Below, piece after piece: positions 8,798-18,104 of a stretch of 64,000 nucleotides of DNA. The translations under genes and the position numbers were made by a program. How positions within the stretch are numbered: position 1 is the first letter of the stretch; the number at the start of each line of letters is the position of its first letter. The stretch comes from Lachnospiraceae bacterium. GTDB lineage: Bacteria > Bacillota > Clostridia > Lachnospirales > Lachnospiraceae. The notes beneath the pieces were generated by a model. That model ran no database searches and was not told the DNA's origin. It saw nothing but the letters and a program-made list of their open reading frames with translations. The stretch is from NCBI GenBank assembly GCA_029225065.1, contig JAQXVT010000055.1, forward strand, positions 1-64,000, read 5' to 3'.

Positions 8798-9466
8798 TTA
8801 AAAGCCGCCGGTTTCAACCATAGATTTTAAAATCTGCAAAGACTTGAAGTCCCGATCGATCCCCGTTCGGTTCAGCCGATCCTGTACTCTGCGCAGTTCC
8901 CGGAAAATTTCCGGCTTCAGGGTAAACGTGTACAGCTTCTGGATCGGTGCTTCCAGCACGTAGGCGATCGCATATCTCGTCGATTCCTGCAGTGACACAT
9001 CCTCCGTCACACTGTAGGGATACTCGCCGTTTAAGGCCATCGCCTTCATCTCAAATATGCAACGCACCAGCTCATTGTCCAGCTTCTCGTTCGAAAGAGC
9101 CAGAAGCGAAGCGTACAAAAGATTAAGAAGCTGCGAGCCGTCAAGATTTTCCCTTGTATAATAGGAAGCAACCTCCATGAAATAACAGCCGTAGCACGTT
9201 CCCACCACGTCCGCTTTCAACTCCATAAAATAATTGGAAACCTCCGCCTGCGCCAGCGTATATGCATCTCTTCCCTCATATACCGTAAAAACACCGAATA
9301 CAAACGGATTCGCCGCTGCCAGCAGCGGACTTTTCTGGCGGCGTGCCCCGCGCGCAAAGGCGGTTATTTTTCCTCTCTCTTTCGTCAGGAGTACCATACG
9401 TTTGTCATACTCTCCGCAAGAAGATGCCTGCAGCACCATTCCTCTTACTTTTTGCGGCTCGCTCAT
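8798..9466 (-). CDS. recO: DNA repair protein RecO
   Basis: RecO loads RecA onto SSB-coated DNA together with RecR in the RecFOR recombination pathway. The 222-residue protein has the N-terminal OB fold (VRGMVLQASSCGEYDKRMVLLTKERGKITAFARGAR begins near residue 7, here quoted only as landmarks VRGMVLQ and ARGARR) and the helical RecO_C part from about residue 80. It is somewhat shorter than the usual 240-260 residues, and I do not see a CxxC zinc pair. It starts 18 bp after era, the standard era-recO order of Firmicutes. Confidence 0.93.
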   Translation of the reverse strand: MSEPQKVRGMVLQASSCGEYDKRMVLLTKERGKITAFARGARRQKSPLLAAANPFVFGVFTVYEGRDAYTLAQAEVSNYFMELKADVVGTCYGCYFMEVASYYTRENLDGSQLLNLLYASLLALSNEKLDNELVRCIFEMKAMALNGEYPYSVTEDVSLQESTRYAIAYVLEAPIQKLYTFTLKPEIFRELRRVQDRLNRTGIDRDFKSLQILKSMVETGGF

Positions 9467-9484
9467 TTTTATTCCCTTTTCCAG

Positions 9485-10393
9485 TTAAATTTCTTTTTTA
9501 TCATAGCCGAAATTTTTGATCATAAAATCACTGTCTCGCCAGTCTTTTTTCACCTTGACCCAGAGCTGAAGATTGACCTTCATCTCCATCATTTTTTCGA
9601 TCTCCATGCGGGCCTGCGAGCCGATCCGGCGCAGCATTGCGCCTCCTTTTCCGATGATAATTCCCTTATGAGAATCCTTCTCACAGATGATTGTCGCATC
9701 GATGTCAATCATTGTTCCGTCCGGCCGTTCTTTCATCCGGTCAATCGCAACCGCGATTCCATGCGGGATCTCCTCATCCAGACAGCGGAGCGCTTTCTCA
9801 CGGATCATCTCCGCCACGATCTGGCGCTGCGGCTGATCGGTGATCGTCTCATCATCATAAAACTTCGGCCCGTACGGCAGGAAGCGGAAAATCGCACTGA
9901 TCACCTTTTCCATGTTGACACCACGCAGAGCGCAGACCGGGATGATCTCCTCAAAATCATAAATTTTACGATAATTTTCCATATATTCCGGCAGTTTTTC
10001 CTTTGCTACCATATCGATCTTATTCATAATCAGAATAACCGGAACATTTGCCTTTTTCAGCTGCTCCGCGATGTGAAGCTCTCCCTTTCCGATAAAAGAA
10101 GTCGGCTCTACCAGCCAGAGAACCACATCAACTTCTTTCAGCGTCTGCTCCGCCACGTTGACCATATATTCACCAAGCTTATTCTTTGCCTTGTGAATGC
10201 CCGGCGTATCCAGAAATACGATCTGCCCCTTTTTTGAGGTATAGACCGTCTGAATCCGGTTTCGCGTCGTCTGCGGCTTATTTGAAGTGATAGCGATCTT
10301 CTGCCCGATCAGATGATTCATCAATGTTGATTTTCCGACGTTCGGACGACCGATCAGTGTCGCGAATCCGGATTTAAATTTTGCATCTTCCAT
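9485..10393 (-). CDS. era: GTPase Era
   Basis: Era is an essential GTPase that binds the 3' end of 16S rRNA and helps mature the 30S subunit. The 302-residue protein shows G1 GRPNVGKST, G3 DTPGIH, G4 NKID, and the C-terminal KH domain with GKGGAMLRRIG. The start at 10393 (MEDAKFKSGFA) is chosen over an upstream in-frame ATG because GGGAG lies 7-8 nt before it and homologues begin at this point. It lies between the M16 protease and recO on the same strand. Confidence 0.97.
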   Translation of the reverse strand: MEDAKFKSGFATLIGRPNVGKSTLMNHLIGQKIAITSNKPQTTRNRIQTVYTSKKGQIVFLDTPGIHKAKNKLGEYMVNVAEQTLKEVDVVLWLVEPTSFIGKGELHIAEQLKKANVPVILIMNKIDMVAKEKLPEYMENYRKIYDFEEIIPVCALRGVNMEKVISAIFRFLPYGPKFYDDETITDQPQRQIVAEMIREKALRCLDEEIPHGIAVAIDRMKERPDGTMIDIDATIICEKDSHKGIIIGKGGAMLRRIGSQARMEIEKMMEMKVNLQLWVKVKKDWRDSDFMIKNFGYDKKEI

Positions 10394-10453
10394 TTTTTTC
10401 TCCCGATTATACCAAAATAAAGTGAATATCCGCAAGCAATTTCACAAGGGTGG

Positions 10454-13363
10454 CTAGACCAGTGCTTTCGTACTGTAAAACAGATCCGCATCCTCTTTGA
10501 TCTTCTGCTCGTTTCCGATGACACAGAGATTTCCCTGTCCAAGCACAGCACGCATCAGCGGTGCCAGCGCCCGGATCTGCTCCGGCTGTGCCCGCAGAAT
10601 CTCATCACGTTCTCTTTGAACATCCGCATCCGTGATACCAGAGAAATATGCACCAATGGAACGGCGTCCCTTCATCGACGGAGTCAATGGCGTGTCAAGA
10701 TCGCTGATGGTTCCGATGATGTATTTTGTCATCTCGCGTTCATCTGCCTTAAACTGCTCCAGATATGCCGGAATTCCCTCGTATACCTCGTTTGTCTTTC
10801 GCAGGTTCGGATCGCGATAGGAAACAAATGCTGTATCTCCGGTTCTTCCAAACGCCGCCATACAGCCATATGCACCGCCGAGCACACGGATGTTCTGCCA
10901 CAGATAATCGTAGCTCATCATCACCTTCACGATCTGCAAAAGACCTGTATAGGAAAAGCCTTCCTTTACAAAGTTTCCGGAACGCGCCACGTACTGCACC
11001 TGTCCTGCCGTTGTAAAACCTTCATTTTTCTTTGAAAGTGTCAGCGTGTGATCCTTTTTCTCTGTGGATGCCTCCGGCAGCGCATTTACAAATGCTCCCA
11101 GATACTCCTCTGTCTTTTTCAGTCCATCACCGTCGCACGTCACACTGACGATTAAATTTTCCTTACAGAACAACTCGCTGCACAGCTTGCGAAGCGTCGC
11201 TTTCAGTTTCTCTTTTCGCTCCTGGAAATGCTCTTCCAGATCCGCGATAACGCGGTAAAACTCGATTCCGCTGATTGCGTCGTTAAATGCAGAAAACTGA
11301 GAAAAATATGACAGGGAACGCCCCGCTGCTGTGCTGTGCCCCGCCGCCGGAAGGCGCATGGACAGCCGCGATTTCTGTTTTGAGAGAATTTCCTGCAGCC
11401 GCTTATCATCCGAAAAATCAGATGTCAAAAGAATCTCCTGTGCAATCTTATATGCATAATCAACTTTATCATACAGAACACTCGCACGGATTCCGAAAAA
11501 GCTGCGCACACTGCCATCCGAAAGCGGATAAAGACTGATTCCGCCGGAAATTCCACCGGAATTCTGATTGATGTCGTTATTCAGTTCCTGATAGGAATGC
11601 TCCGCCGTATTTACCATACCGAGCACCGCCTTCAGGATGCCGAGATACGGAATCTCCTCCGCGCTGATGCGGCTTGTTTCAAACAGAAGATCCAGATATG
11701 CGATTCCATTGGAAAATACGTCGTGGTGTACGACTTTTACACCGCTGCAGGTATATTCTGTATTCTGGAATCCGGCCGCTTTCGTTCCGATATCTGCTCT
11801 TGTGAGCATCGGAATCTTCTCAAGCTCTTCCTGTGTCGACGGCGCCTCCTGGAATTCCCGCAGCTGCTTTGTCTTTTCGACCAGTTCTCTTCGTGCTTCC
11901 TCACTCAGACTGTCCTTGAAAGATGCCAGTTTTCGGCGTACCGCTTCATCATGCTCCGCCGTCAGGCCTCGCCGCGGCGCGGCTACCAGAATGGAACCAT
12001 GCGTATTTTCCAGCAGATATGTCCGAATCAGAGACTCAAAATAGCCGTGGTCCAGATCCTCTCTCAGTTTTCCGTACACATCAAAACGCAGATAATCAAA
12101 TGGACGGCTGTCATCATAGAGCCAACTGTCAAAGACATCCAGCCCGTACATCAGTCCCTTTGGATAAGAACCGTAATCTGCTTCACGTGCCTTGAACTCC
12201 ATCACATTAATGCCAGCTAACAGCGCGCCACGGTCAATTCCATTTTCTGCCGCCTCTTTCAGCACCGTGCGGATTACTTCCACAAACCGGTCTTTGTCTT
12301 TCGCATTTGCATTTTTTGCAATGATGCTGTAGAACGGCTGACGGATTCCGCTCTCATAATTGCTCATGATATCTGTACCGATTCCCGCATCGAGCAGCGC
12401 CTGTTTGAGCACTGCGCCAGGCGAAGAAAGCAGCGCATAGTCAAGCACTGCAAACGCATTCGCCAGCTCCACGTCAAGGCTTGTCCCGACTACCACATTG
12501 TACGTCAGGTACGTCTTGTCCTCAAGCTCTTCCTCCTCAGACACCGGATACTCCCGGTAAAGCTCCCGCATTTTCTCAAACGGCTTCTGAAGCGGAATCT
12601 CAGAATCTACCTTAAGTTCATCAAAGTGACTCAGATATTTCTCATCGATCCACGCAAGATCACGCTCCATATCCATATTTCCATACAGATACAGATAGCT
12701 GTTCGACGGGTGGTAATATTTCCGGTGGAAATTCAGATACGCCTCATACGTCAGATCCGGAATACAGTCCGGATCTCCGCCGGACTCCACTCCATACGGA
12801 GTGTCCGGGAACAGCGTATTCATGATCTCACGGTCAATCACTTCTTCCGGTGAGGAAAATGCTCCCTTCATTTCATTGTAAACGACACCGTTGTAGGTCA
12901 GTTCACCATCCTCAGACTCCAGCTGATAATTCCAGCCCTCCTGGCGGAAGATTGCCTCATGCTTATAAATATTCGGATAAAATACCGCATCGAGGTACAC
13001 ATGCATCAGGTTGTGGAAATCCGTATCGTTGCAGCTTGCCAGCGGATACATCGTCTTATCCGGATATGTCATCGCATTCAAAAACGTATTTAACGAGCCC
13101 TTTACCAGTTCTACAAACGGATCTTTCGACGGGAACTCTCTGCTTCCGCACAGCACCGTGTGCTCTACAATGTGTGCCACACCGGTACTGTCCGCCGGCG
13201 GTGTACGAAAAGCAATATTAAATACCTTATTTTCATCCTCGTTTTCCAGTGCGAGAACACGTGCATGTGTCTTTCTGTGCTCCAGGAGATATCCCATCGC
13301 ATGAATATCATTCAACATCTCCTGTTTTATCAGCCGATACTGCGGCAGTTTCTCAAGGTTCAT
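10454..13363 (-). CDS. M16C-family zinc metalloprotease (presequence-protease type)
   Basis: This 969-residue enzyme has the inverted zinc motif HIVEH at residues 64-68 and the downstream conserved stretch FPSKDPFVELVKGS, marking it as an M16C insulinase-like peptidase similar to PreP and the Firmicute Zn-dependent peptidases. Four repeated halves of about 240 residues give the usual length. Without a signal peptide it should be cytoplasmic and degrade short peptides. Its ATG overlaps the TGA of the upstream DUF1461 membrane protein gene (ATGA), which implies translational coupling; era follows 60 bp later. Confidence 0.92.
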   Translation of the reverse strand: MNLEKLPQYRLIKQEMLNDIHAMGYLLEHRKTHARVLALENEDENKVFNIAFRTPPADSTGVAHIVEHTVLCGSREFPSKDPFVELVKGSLNTFLNAMTYPDKTMYPLASCNDTDFHNLMHVYLDAVFYPNIYKHEAIFRQEGWNYQLESEDGELTYNGVVYNEMKGAFSSPEEVIDREIMNTLFPDTPYGVESGGDPDCIPDLTYEAYLNFHRKYYHPSNSYLYLYGNMDMERDLAWIDEKYLSHFDELKVDSEIPLQKPFEKMRELYREYPVSEEEELEDKTYLTYNVVVGTSLDVELANAFAVLDYALLSSPGAVLKQALLDAGIGTDIMSNYESGIRQPFYSIIAKNANAKDKDRFVEVIRTVLKEAAENGIDRGALLAGINVMEFKAREADYGSYPKGLMYGLDVFDSWLYDDSRPFDYLRFDVYGKLREDLDHGYFESLIRTYLLENTHGSILVAAPRRGLTAEHDEAVRRKLASFKDSLSEEARRELVEKTKQLREFQEAPSTQEELEKIPMLTRADIGTKAAGFQNTEYTCSGVKVVHHDVFSNGIAYLDLLFETSRISAEEIPYLGILKAVLGMVNTAEHSYQELNNDINQNSGGISGGISLYPLSDGSVRSFFGIRASVLYDKVDYAYKIAQEILLTSDFSDDKRLQEILSKQKSRLSMRLPAAGHSTAAGRSLSYFSQFSAFNDAISGIEFYRVIADLEEHFQERKEKLKATLRKLCSELFCKENLIVSVTCDGDGLKKTEEYLGAFVNALPEASTEKKDHTLTLSKKNEGFTTAGQVQYVARSGNFVKEGFSYTGLLQIVKVMMSYDYLWQNIRVLGGAYGCMAAFGRTGDTAFVSYRDPNLRKTNEVYEGIPAYLEQFKADEREMTKYIIGTISDLDTPLTPSMKGRRSIGAYFSGITDADVQRERDEILRAQPEQIRALAPLMRAVLGQGNLCVIGNEQKIKEDADLFYSTKALV

Positions 13364-14073
13364 TTGCCATCCTCCATCGTTTTTGTATAAGTATATTCTT
13401 TCCTTCTCACCACACGGTATACTATTTCACAGAAAATACCGCCTGCGACGAGACAGACAATCACTGCCGCCGCACAGTGGAAGAAAAATTCATCCGGCAA
13501 AATCAGGATCACAGGATCCTTTGCCGGATCAAAAAGCCAGTAATCATTCGAAAACATCAGTTTGTGAAATCCGATAAAAAAGCGTTCCCAGTTTATCGCC
13601 ACAAGCGCTCCAAGCACTACGGGAATCGCAAGAGCTGCAACAGCCGTCGCCCTCAGAAAGCCATAGGATTTCCGACGCACATTCCAGATGATTCCGCCTG
13701 TGAATAACATCAGCGCAGCAATCATCCCATACTGCAGCACCACAAAAATACGTTTTACCTCTTCAAAATGAATGCGTCCCTGCTCCGACATTGGGAAATT
13801 CGGAAATCTAAGTGTATCCTGTCCTTTCCAAAAGAGATTGTAATCGATCAGCACGTCATAATTCTGGCAGATCGTCTCCTGTGACAAGCCGGTCTCTTCA
13901 GGCAGGTGCAGTGACTGCACATCATGATAATACAATGGCCGAAAATTCAGCACCAGCACAACAGAACACGTAAACAGAAAGAAAAAGCCGACAATGCCGG
14001 TCAGAATACCGAGCAACGGCATGCTTTTCCGGTGACTTGCTGCTTTTTGTCTGCTTGCATTTCTTTTTCGCAT
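13360..14073 (-). CDS. DUF1461 (TIGR01906) integral membrane protein
   Basis: A 237-residue membrane protein with a hydrophobic segment near residues 18-42, a soluble extracellular-looking loop (residues ~45-105, containing NYDVLIDYNLFW and LRFPNFPMSEQGRIHFEEVK), and three more hydrophobic segments at ~108-128, ~140-158 and ~195-217. The loop motif and length fit the TIGR01906/DUF1461 family, whose function is unknown. It heads an apparent operon with the M16 protease, era, recO, a lipoprotein and glyS, and shares the ATGA overlap with the protease. Confidence 0.85.
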   Translation of the reverse strand: MRKRNASRQKAASHRKSMPLLGILTGIVGFFFLFTCSVVLVLNFRPLYYHDVQSLHLPEETGLSQETICQNYDVLIDYNLFWKGQDTLRFPNFPMSEQGRIHFEEVKRIFVVLQYGMIAALMLFTGGIIWNVRRKSYGFLRATAVAALAIPVVLGALVAINWERFFIGFHKLMFSNDYWLFDPAKDPVILILPDEFFFHCAAAVIVCLVAGGIFCEIVYRVVRRKEYTYTKTMEDGK

Positions 14074-14105
14074 ATTCTCTCCCTGATTTTTCGTTCTTTC
14101 CTAAA

Positions 14106-14150
14106 GCGCATTTGAAAAATACTTTCTGCAAAATATTTTTTCAAACACGC
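14106..14150. repeat. Inverted repeat upstream of the DUF1461 gene
   Basis: TTTGAAAAATA (14111-14121) is mirrored by TATTTTTTCAAA (14134-14145) with GCG/CGC at the outer flanks. It lies 30-75 bp upstream of the gene and could be an operator or an mRNA leader hairpin. I cannot assign a protein to it. Confidence 0.45.
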
Positions 14151-14280
14151 TCTACTATAGCACAGATTTTCAATAATGTAAAATATGGCTTTTGTTTCCG
14201 CTGAAATTGTACACTTTCACACCATTTTGCATCAAGTAAAAATTGCCAAAAAGCGTTTTACTGTTTTTCTCTTTTGCAAC

Positions 14281-14328
14281 AAAAACGGAGCGCCCCGCAG
14301 GACGCCCCATTTCTGTATTACTCCGTTT
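14281..14328 (-). terminator. Likely terminator of the PFOR gene
   Basis: On the minus strand AAACGGAG (transcribed first) pairs with CTCCGTTT, with a GC-rich interior, followed by a short U run. It is 43 bp downstream of the PFOR stop. Confidence 0.6.
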
Positions 14329-14370
14329 GGACTCTATCTGAATAATTTTCAATCTTGTTCAGAATTTTAT

Positions 14371-17300
14371 TTATTTCTCAGCACCATACAGTGTGATCAA
14401 CTTGTTCAGGTACTCGTATCTCTCCTTGTTGCAAGCAGCATTCTTAGCAAACAGCTTCTCAGCTCTTTCCGGATTTGCTCTCTTCAGAGAGTTGTAACGA
14501 ACCTCGCCGTTCAGGAACTCCATCAGATCCTCGGTCGGAGCCTTGGAATCCAGGGAGAACTTGGACTCTGCTGCCGGGTTGAACCGGAACAGATGCCAGT
14601 AACCAGACTTAACAGCCAGCTCTTCCTCTGTCTGAGCCTTGCTCATACCCTTCTTGATACCATGGTTGATACACGGAGCGTAAGCAATGATCAGTGACGG
14701 TCCCGGATAAGCCTCTGCCTCTGCAAGAGCCTTAACGGTCTGGTTGTAGTCAGCACCCATAGCGATCTGAGCAACGTATACATAGCCGTAGCTCATAGCG
14801 ATGCTTGCCATATCTTTCTTCTTAACTTCCTTACCGCCTGCAGCGAACTGTGCAACTGCACCCGGCTGTGTAGACTTGGAAGCCTGTCCACCTGTGTTGG
14901 AGTAAACCTCGGTATCGAATACCATAATGTTGATGTCCTTGCCGCTTGCAAGTACATGGTCAACACCGCCGAATCCGATATCGTAAGCCCATCCGTCACC
15001 ACCGAAGATCCACTGGGACTTCTTGCCAAGATAATCCTTATTCTTCAGGATATCCTGAGCCTTGTCGCATCCGCATGCTTCCAGAGCAGCGATCAGCTTG
15101 TCGGTAGCGGTACCGTTTGTAGCTCCTACGGTGTAGGTATCCAGCCATTCCTGACCAGCTTCCTTCACATCTGCCGGAGCGTCACCTGCAACGAGAGCCT
15201 CAACCTTAGCCTTCAGGCCATCTCTGATTGCGTTCTGAGCAAGCAGCATACCATAACCGAACTCTGCGTTGTCCTCGAACAGAGAGTTGGACCATGCCGG
15301 ACCCTGTCCCTTCGCATTTACAGTGTACGGTGTGGACGGTGAGGAGTTACCCCAGATAGAGGAGCATCCTGTTGCGTTTGCGATGTACATTCTGTCACCA
15401 AACAGCTGGGTGATCAGTTTTGCGTACGGAGTCTCACCACAACCTGCGCATGCGCCTGAGAACTCAAGCAGCGGCTGTTTGAACTGAGATCCCTTTACGG
15501 TATTCTCTTTGAACTTGGCAACAACGTCTGTCTTAGCCGGCAGCTCTACTGCGTAATCGAATGCAGCCTGGCAGCCTGCGTTTGCTTCCATGTTTGCCAT
15601 AGCGATTGCCTTTGCACCCTTCTTGCCCGGGCATACGTTCACGCAGGAACCGCATCCTGTACAGTCAAGTGCAGAAACAACGATGGAGAATTTGTATCCA
15701 GCCATACCGGTCAGCGGCAGTGTCTGTGTGCCTTCCGGAGCTGCAGCAGCCTCTTCCTCAGTCATTGCAACCGGACGAATAACTGCGTGCGGGCATACAT
15801 AGGAACATCTGTTACACTGGATACAGTTTTCCGGATTCCATACCGGGATATCTACTGCAATACCACGCTTCTCAAATGCAGCTGCACCTGACGGTGTGGT
15901 ACCATCTACATAATCCTTGAATGCAGATACCGGAAGATTGTTTCCTTCCTGAGCGTTTACTGCATGCTGGATGTTGTTTACGAAATCTACTACGTCCTGT
16001 CTCTTGCCGGTAACATCCTTTGCGATGATGTCCTCATCCTCAGCGTTCTTCCAGCTCTCCGGAACGGTAACTTCTACTACCTGCTTTGCACCTGCGTCGA
16101 TTGCATCGTAGTTCATCTGAACGATTGCATCACCCTTACGTCCGTAAGTAGCCTTTGCAGCAGCCTTCATCAGTTCAATTGCCTGCTCCTCCGGAATGAT
16201 GTTTGCCAGTTTGAAGAATGCAGACTGAAGTACGGTGTTGATACGTCCGCCAAGTCCGATCTCCTTACCGATCTTGATACCATCGATCACATAGAATTTG
16301 ATGTTGTGATCAGCGATGAACTTCTTAACCTGTCCCGGAAGATGCTTCTCAAGACCTTCCATATCCCACGGGCAGTTCAGAAGGAATGTACCGCCATCTA
16401 CCAGCTCCTGTACCATATTGTACTTACGTACATAGGACGGGTTGTGGCATGCAACGAAGTTTGCTTTGTGAATCAGGTAGGTAGACTTGATCGGGGACTT
16501 ACCGAAACGAAGGTGAGACATTGTAACACCGCCGGACTTCTTGGAGTCATAATCAAAGTAAGCCTGTGCATACATGTCAGTATTGTCACCGATGATCTTG
16601 ATGGAGTTCTTGTTTGCACCTACAGTACCGTCAGCGCCAAGTCCCCAGAACTTGCAGTTGATGGTTCCTTCCGGAGTCGTAACAAGCGGTGCGCCCAGCT
16701 CCAGAGAAAGGTGTGTCACATCATCGTTGATACCGATCGTGAATTTCTGCTTCTCAGTATTGTTGTATACAGCTACGATCTGAGCCGGTGTGGTATCCTT
16801 GGAACCAAGGCCATAACGTCCGGTGAAGATCGGAGTATCGTTGAATTTTGTTCCCTTCAGAGCTGCTACTACGTCAAGGTACAGCGGCTCGCCAAGAGCA
16901 CCCGGCTCTTTTGTTCTGTCAAGAACGGTGATCTGCTTAACAGTCTCCGGAATTGCAGCTACCAGAGCCTCTGCGCAGAACGGTCTGTAAAGACGAACCT
17001 TTACAACACCGACCTTCTCGCCTGCAGCACGCAGGTAATCGATGGTCTCTTCGATCGTATCACATACAGAACCCATTGCAATGATAACCTTCTCAGCATC
17101 CTCAGCTCCGTAGTAGTTGAAGAGCTTGTAATCGGTACCGATCTTTGCATTTACCTTGTCCATGTACTCCTGTACAATAGCCGGCATAGCGTCATAGTAC
17201 GGGTTGATTGCTTCTCTTGCCTGGAAGAAGATATCCGGGTTCTGAGCAGAACCTCTCTGACACGGATGGTTCGGATTCAGACACTGATCTCTCCATGCCT

Positions 17301-17901
17301 GGATTGCATCGAAATCTGTCATTTCCTTCAGATCCTCGTAATCCCATGTCTCGATCTTCTGGATCTCATGAGAAGTACGGAAGCCATCGAAGAAGTTGAT
17401 GAACGGGAGACGTCCCTTGATTGCAGAAAGATGAGCAACCGGAGTCAGGTCCATTACTTCCTGTACGCTGGACTCACAGAGCATGCATGCTCCGGTCTGG
17501 CGACAGGCATATACATCGGAGTGATCACCGAAGATAGAAAGTGCATGGCTTGCAAGTGCACGTGCAGATACGTTGAATACGCCCGGAAGTCTCTCACCTG
17601 CTACCTTGTAGAGGTTCGGGATCATCAGAAGCAGACCCTGTGAAGCTGTATATGTAGTTGTCAGTGCACCAGCTGCCAGAGAACCGTGAACCGTTCCTGC
17701 TGCGCCTGCCTCGGACTGCATCTCTGTAACCTGTACGGTCTGTCCGAACATGTTCAGACGTCCCTGAGTTGCCCACTCATCTGTAGCTTCAGCCATAACA
17801 GATGACGGAGTAATCGGGAAAATTGCTGCGACATCAGTAAATGCATACGATGCATGAGCGGCAGCATGATTACCATCCATGGTCTTCATTTTTCTAGCCA
17901 T
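14371..17901 (-). CDS. nifJ: Pyruvate:ferredoxin (flavodoxin) oxidoreductase
   Basis: PFOR oxidatively decarboxylates pyruvate to acetyl-CoA and CO2, passing electrons to ferredoxin; it is the main pyruvate exit in strict anaerobes. The 1176-residue single chain carries the N-terminal pyruvate-binding domain (FPITPSSVMAE), the CoA-binding and EKR regions, two 4Fe-4S motifs (CIQCNRCSYVCP near residue 690 and CTGCGSCVNVCP near 745), proximal cluster cysteines (CAGCGETPYAK), and a TPP-binding domain with GDGWAYDIGFGG near 967. The start at 17901 has AGGAGG 9 nt upstream. An in-frame ATG at 17970 would add 23 poorly conserved-looking residues and overlap a hairpin, so I rejected it. Confidence 0.98.
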   Translation of the reverse strand: MARKMKTMDGNHAAAHASYAFTDVAAIFPITPSSVMAEATDEWATQGRLNMFGQTVQVTEMQSEAGAAGTVHGSLAAGALTTTYTASQGLLLMIPNLYKVAGERLPGVFNVSARALASHALSIFGDHSDVYACRQTGACMLCESSVQEVMDLTPVAHLSAIKGRLPFINFFDGFRTSHEIQKIETWDYEDLKEMTDFDAIQAWRDQCLNPNHPCQRGSAQNPDIFFQAREAINPYYDAMPAIVQEYMDKVNAKIGTDYKLFNYYGAEDAEKVIIAMGSVCDTIEETIDYLRAAGEKVGVVKVRLYRPFCAEALVAAIPETVKQITVLDRTKEPGALGEPLYLDVVAALKGTKFNDTPIFTGRYGLGSKDTTPAQIVAVYNNTEKQKFTIGINDDVTHLSLELGAPLVTTPEGTINCKFWGLGADGTVGANKNSIKIIGDNTDMYAQAYFDYDSKKSGGVTMSHLRFGKSPIKSTYLIHKANFVACHNPSYVRKYNMVQELVDGGTFLLNCPWDMEGLEKHLPGQVKKFIADHNIKFYVIDGIKIGKEIGLGGRINTVLQSAFFKLANIIPEEQAIELMKAAAKATYGRKGDAIVQMNYDAIDAGAKQVVEVTVPESWKNAEDEDIIAKDVTGKRQDVVDFVNNIQHAVNAQEGNNLPVSAFKDYVDGTTPSGAAAFEKRGIAVDIPVWNPENCIQCNRCSYVCPHAVIRPVAMTEEEAAAAPEGTQTLPLTGMAGYKFSIVVSALDCTGCGSCVNVCPGKKGAKAIAMANMEANAGCQAAFDYAVELPAKTDVVAKFKENTVKGSQFKQPLLEFSGACAGCGETPYAKLITQLFGDRMYIANATGCSSIWGNSSPSTPYTVNAKGQGPAWSNSLFEDNAEFGYGMLLAQNAIRDGLKAKVEALVAGDAPADVKEAGQEWLDTYTVGATNGTATDKLIAALEACGCDKAQDILKNKDYLGKKSQWIFGGDGWAYDIGFGGVDHVLASGKDINIMVFDTEVYSNTGGQASKSTQPGAVAQFAAGGKEVKKKDMASIAMSYGYVYVAQIAMGADYNQTVKALAEAEAYPGPSLIIAYAPCINHGIKKGMSKAQTEEELAVKSGYWHLFRFNPAAESKFSLDSKAPTEDLMEFLNGEVRYNSLKRANPERAEKLFAKNAACNKERYEYLNKLITLYGAEK

Positions 17902-17929
17902 TTGAATATTCCTCCTTGGATTATATTGC

Positions 17930-17955
17930 ATCAGTTCACCGTTTGACGAACTGAT
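17930..17955 (-). promoter_or_regulatory. Leader hairpin of the PFOR mRNA
   Basis: ATCAGTTC and GAACTGAT form a perfect 8-bp stem with a 10-nt loop, 30 nt before the PFOR start and just upstream of the ribosome binding site. It could stabilise the mRNA or bind a regulator. Confidence 0.5.
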
Positions 17956-17997
17956 ATTAAGAGTTGGCATACTCTCTATAACATCTCATACAGATTT

Positions 17998-18026
17998 ATT
18001 GTAGCACAACTCCATTTTTTTGTCTA
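17998..18026 (-). promoter_or_regulatory. Promoter of the PFOR gene
   Basis: On the minus strand TAGACA (18021-18026) and TACAAT (17998-18003) are separated by 17 bp, 5 of 6 matches in each box. The leader would be about 90 nt and include the hairpin at 17930-17955. Confidence 0.8.
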
Positions 18027-18104
18027 TTTGTCTTGTTCCCTTTTTTCCCATTTTTTTGTATTTTTCGCTGTACAGCAGGCGTTTTTCCCAAGTTTTTCGG
18101 TAAG

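Noticed and set aside
11597-12220. 207-codon plus-strand frame within the M16 protease gene
   Set aside because: Shadow frame without family motifs or ribosome binding site.
15964-17643. 559-codon plus-strand open frame opposite PFOR
   Set aside because: Same reason; it has no ribosome binding site and no family resemblance, while the opposite strand is an unambiguous PFOR.
14371-17901. Upstream in-frame start of PFOR at 17970
   Set aside because: The extra 23 residues are not like the PFOR N-terminus and the internal start has a much better ribosome binding site.
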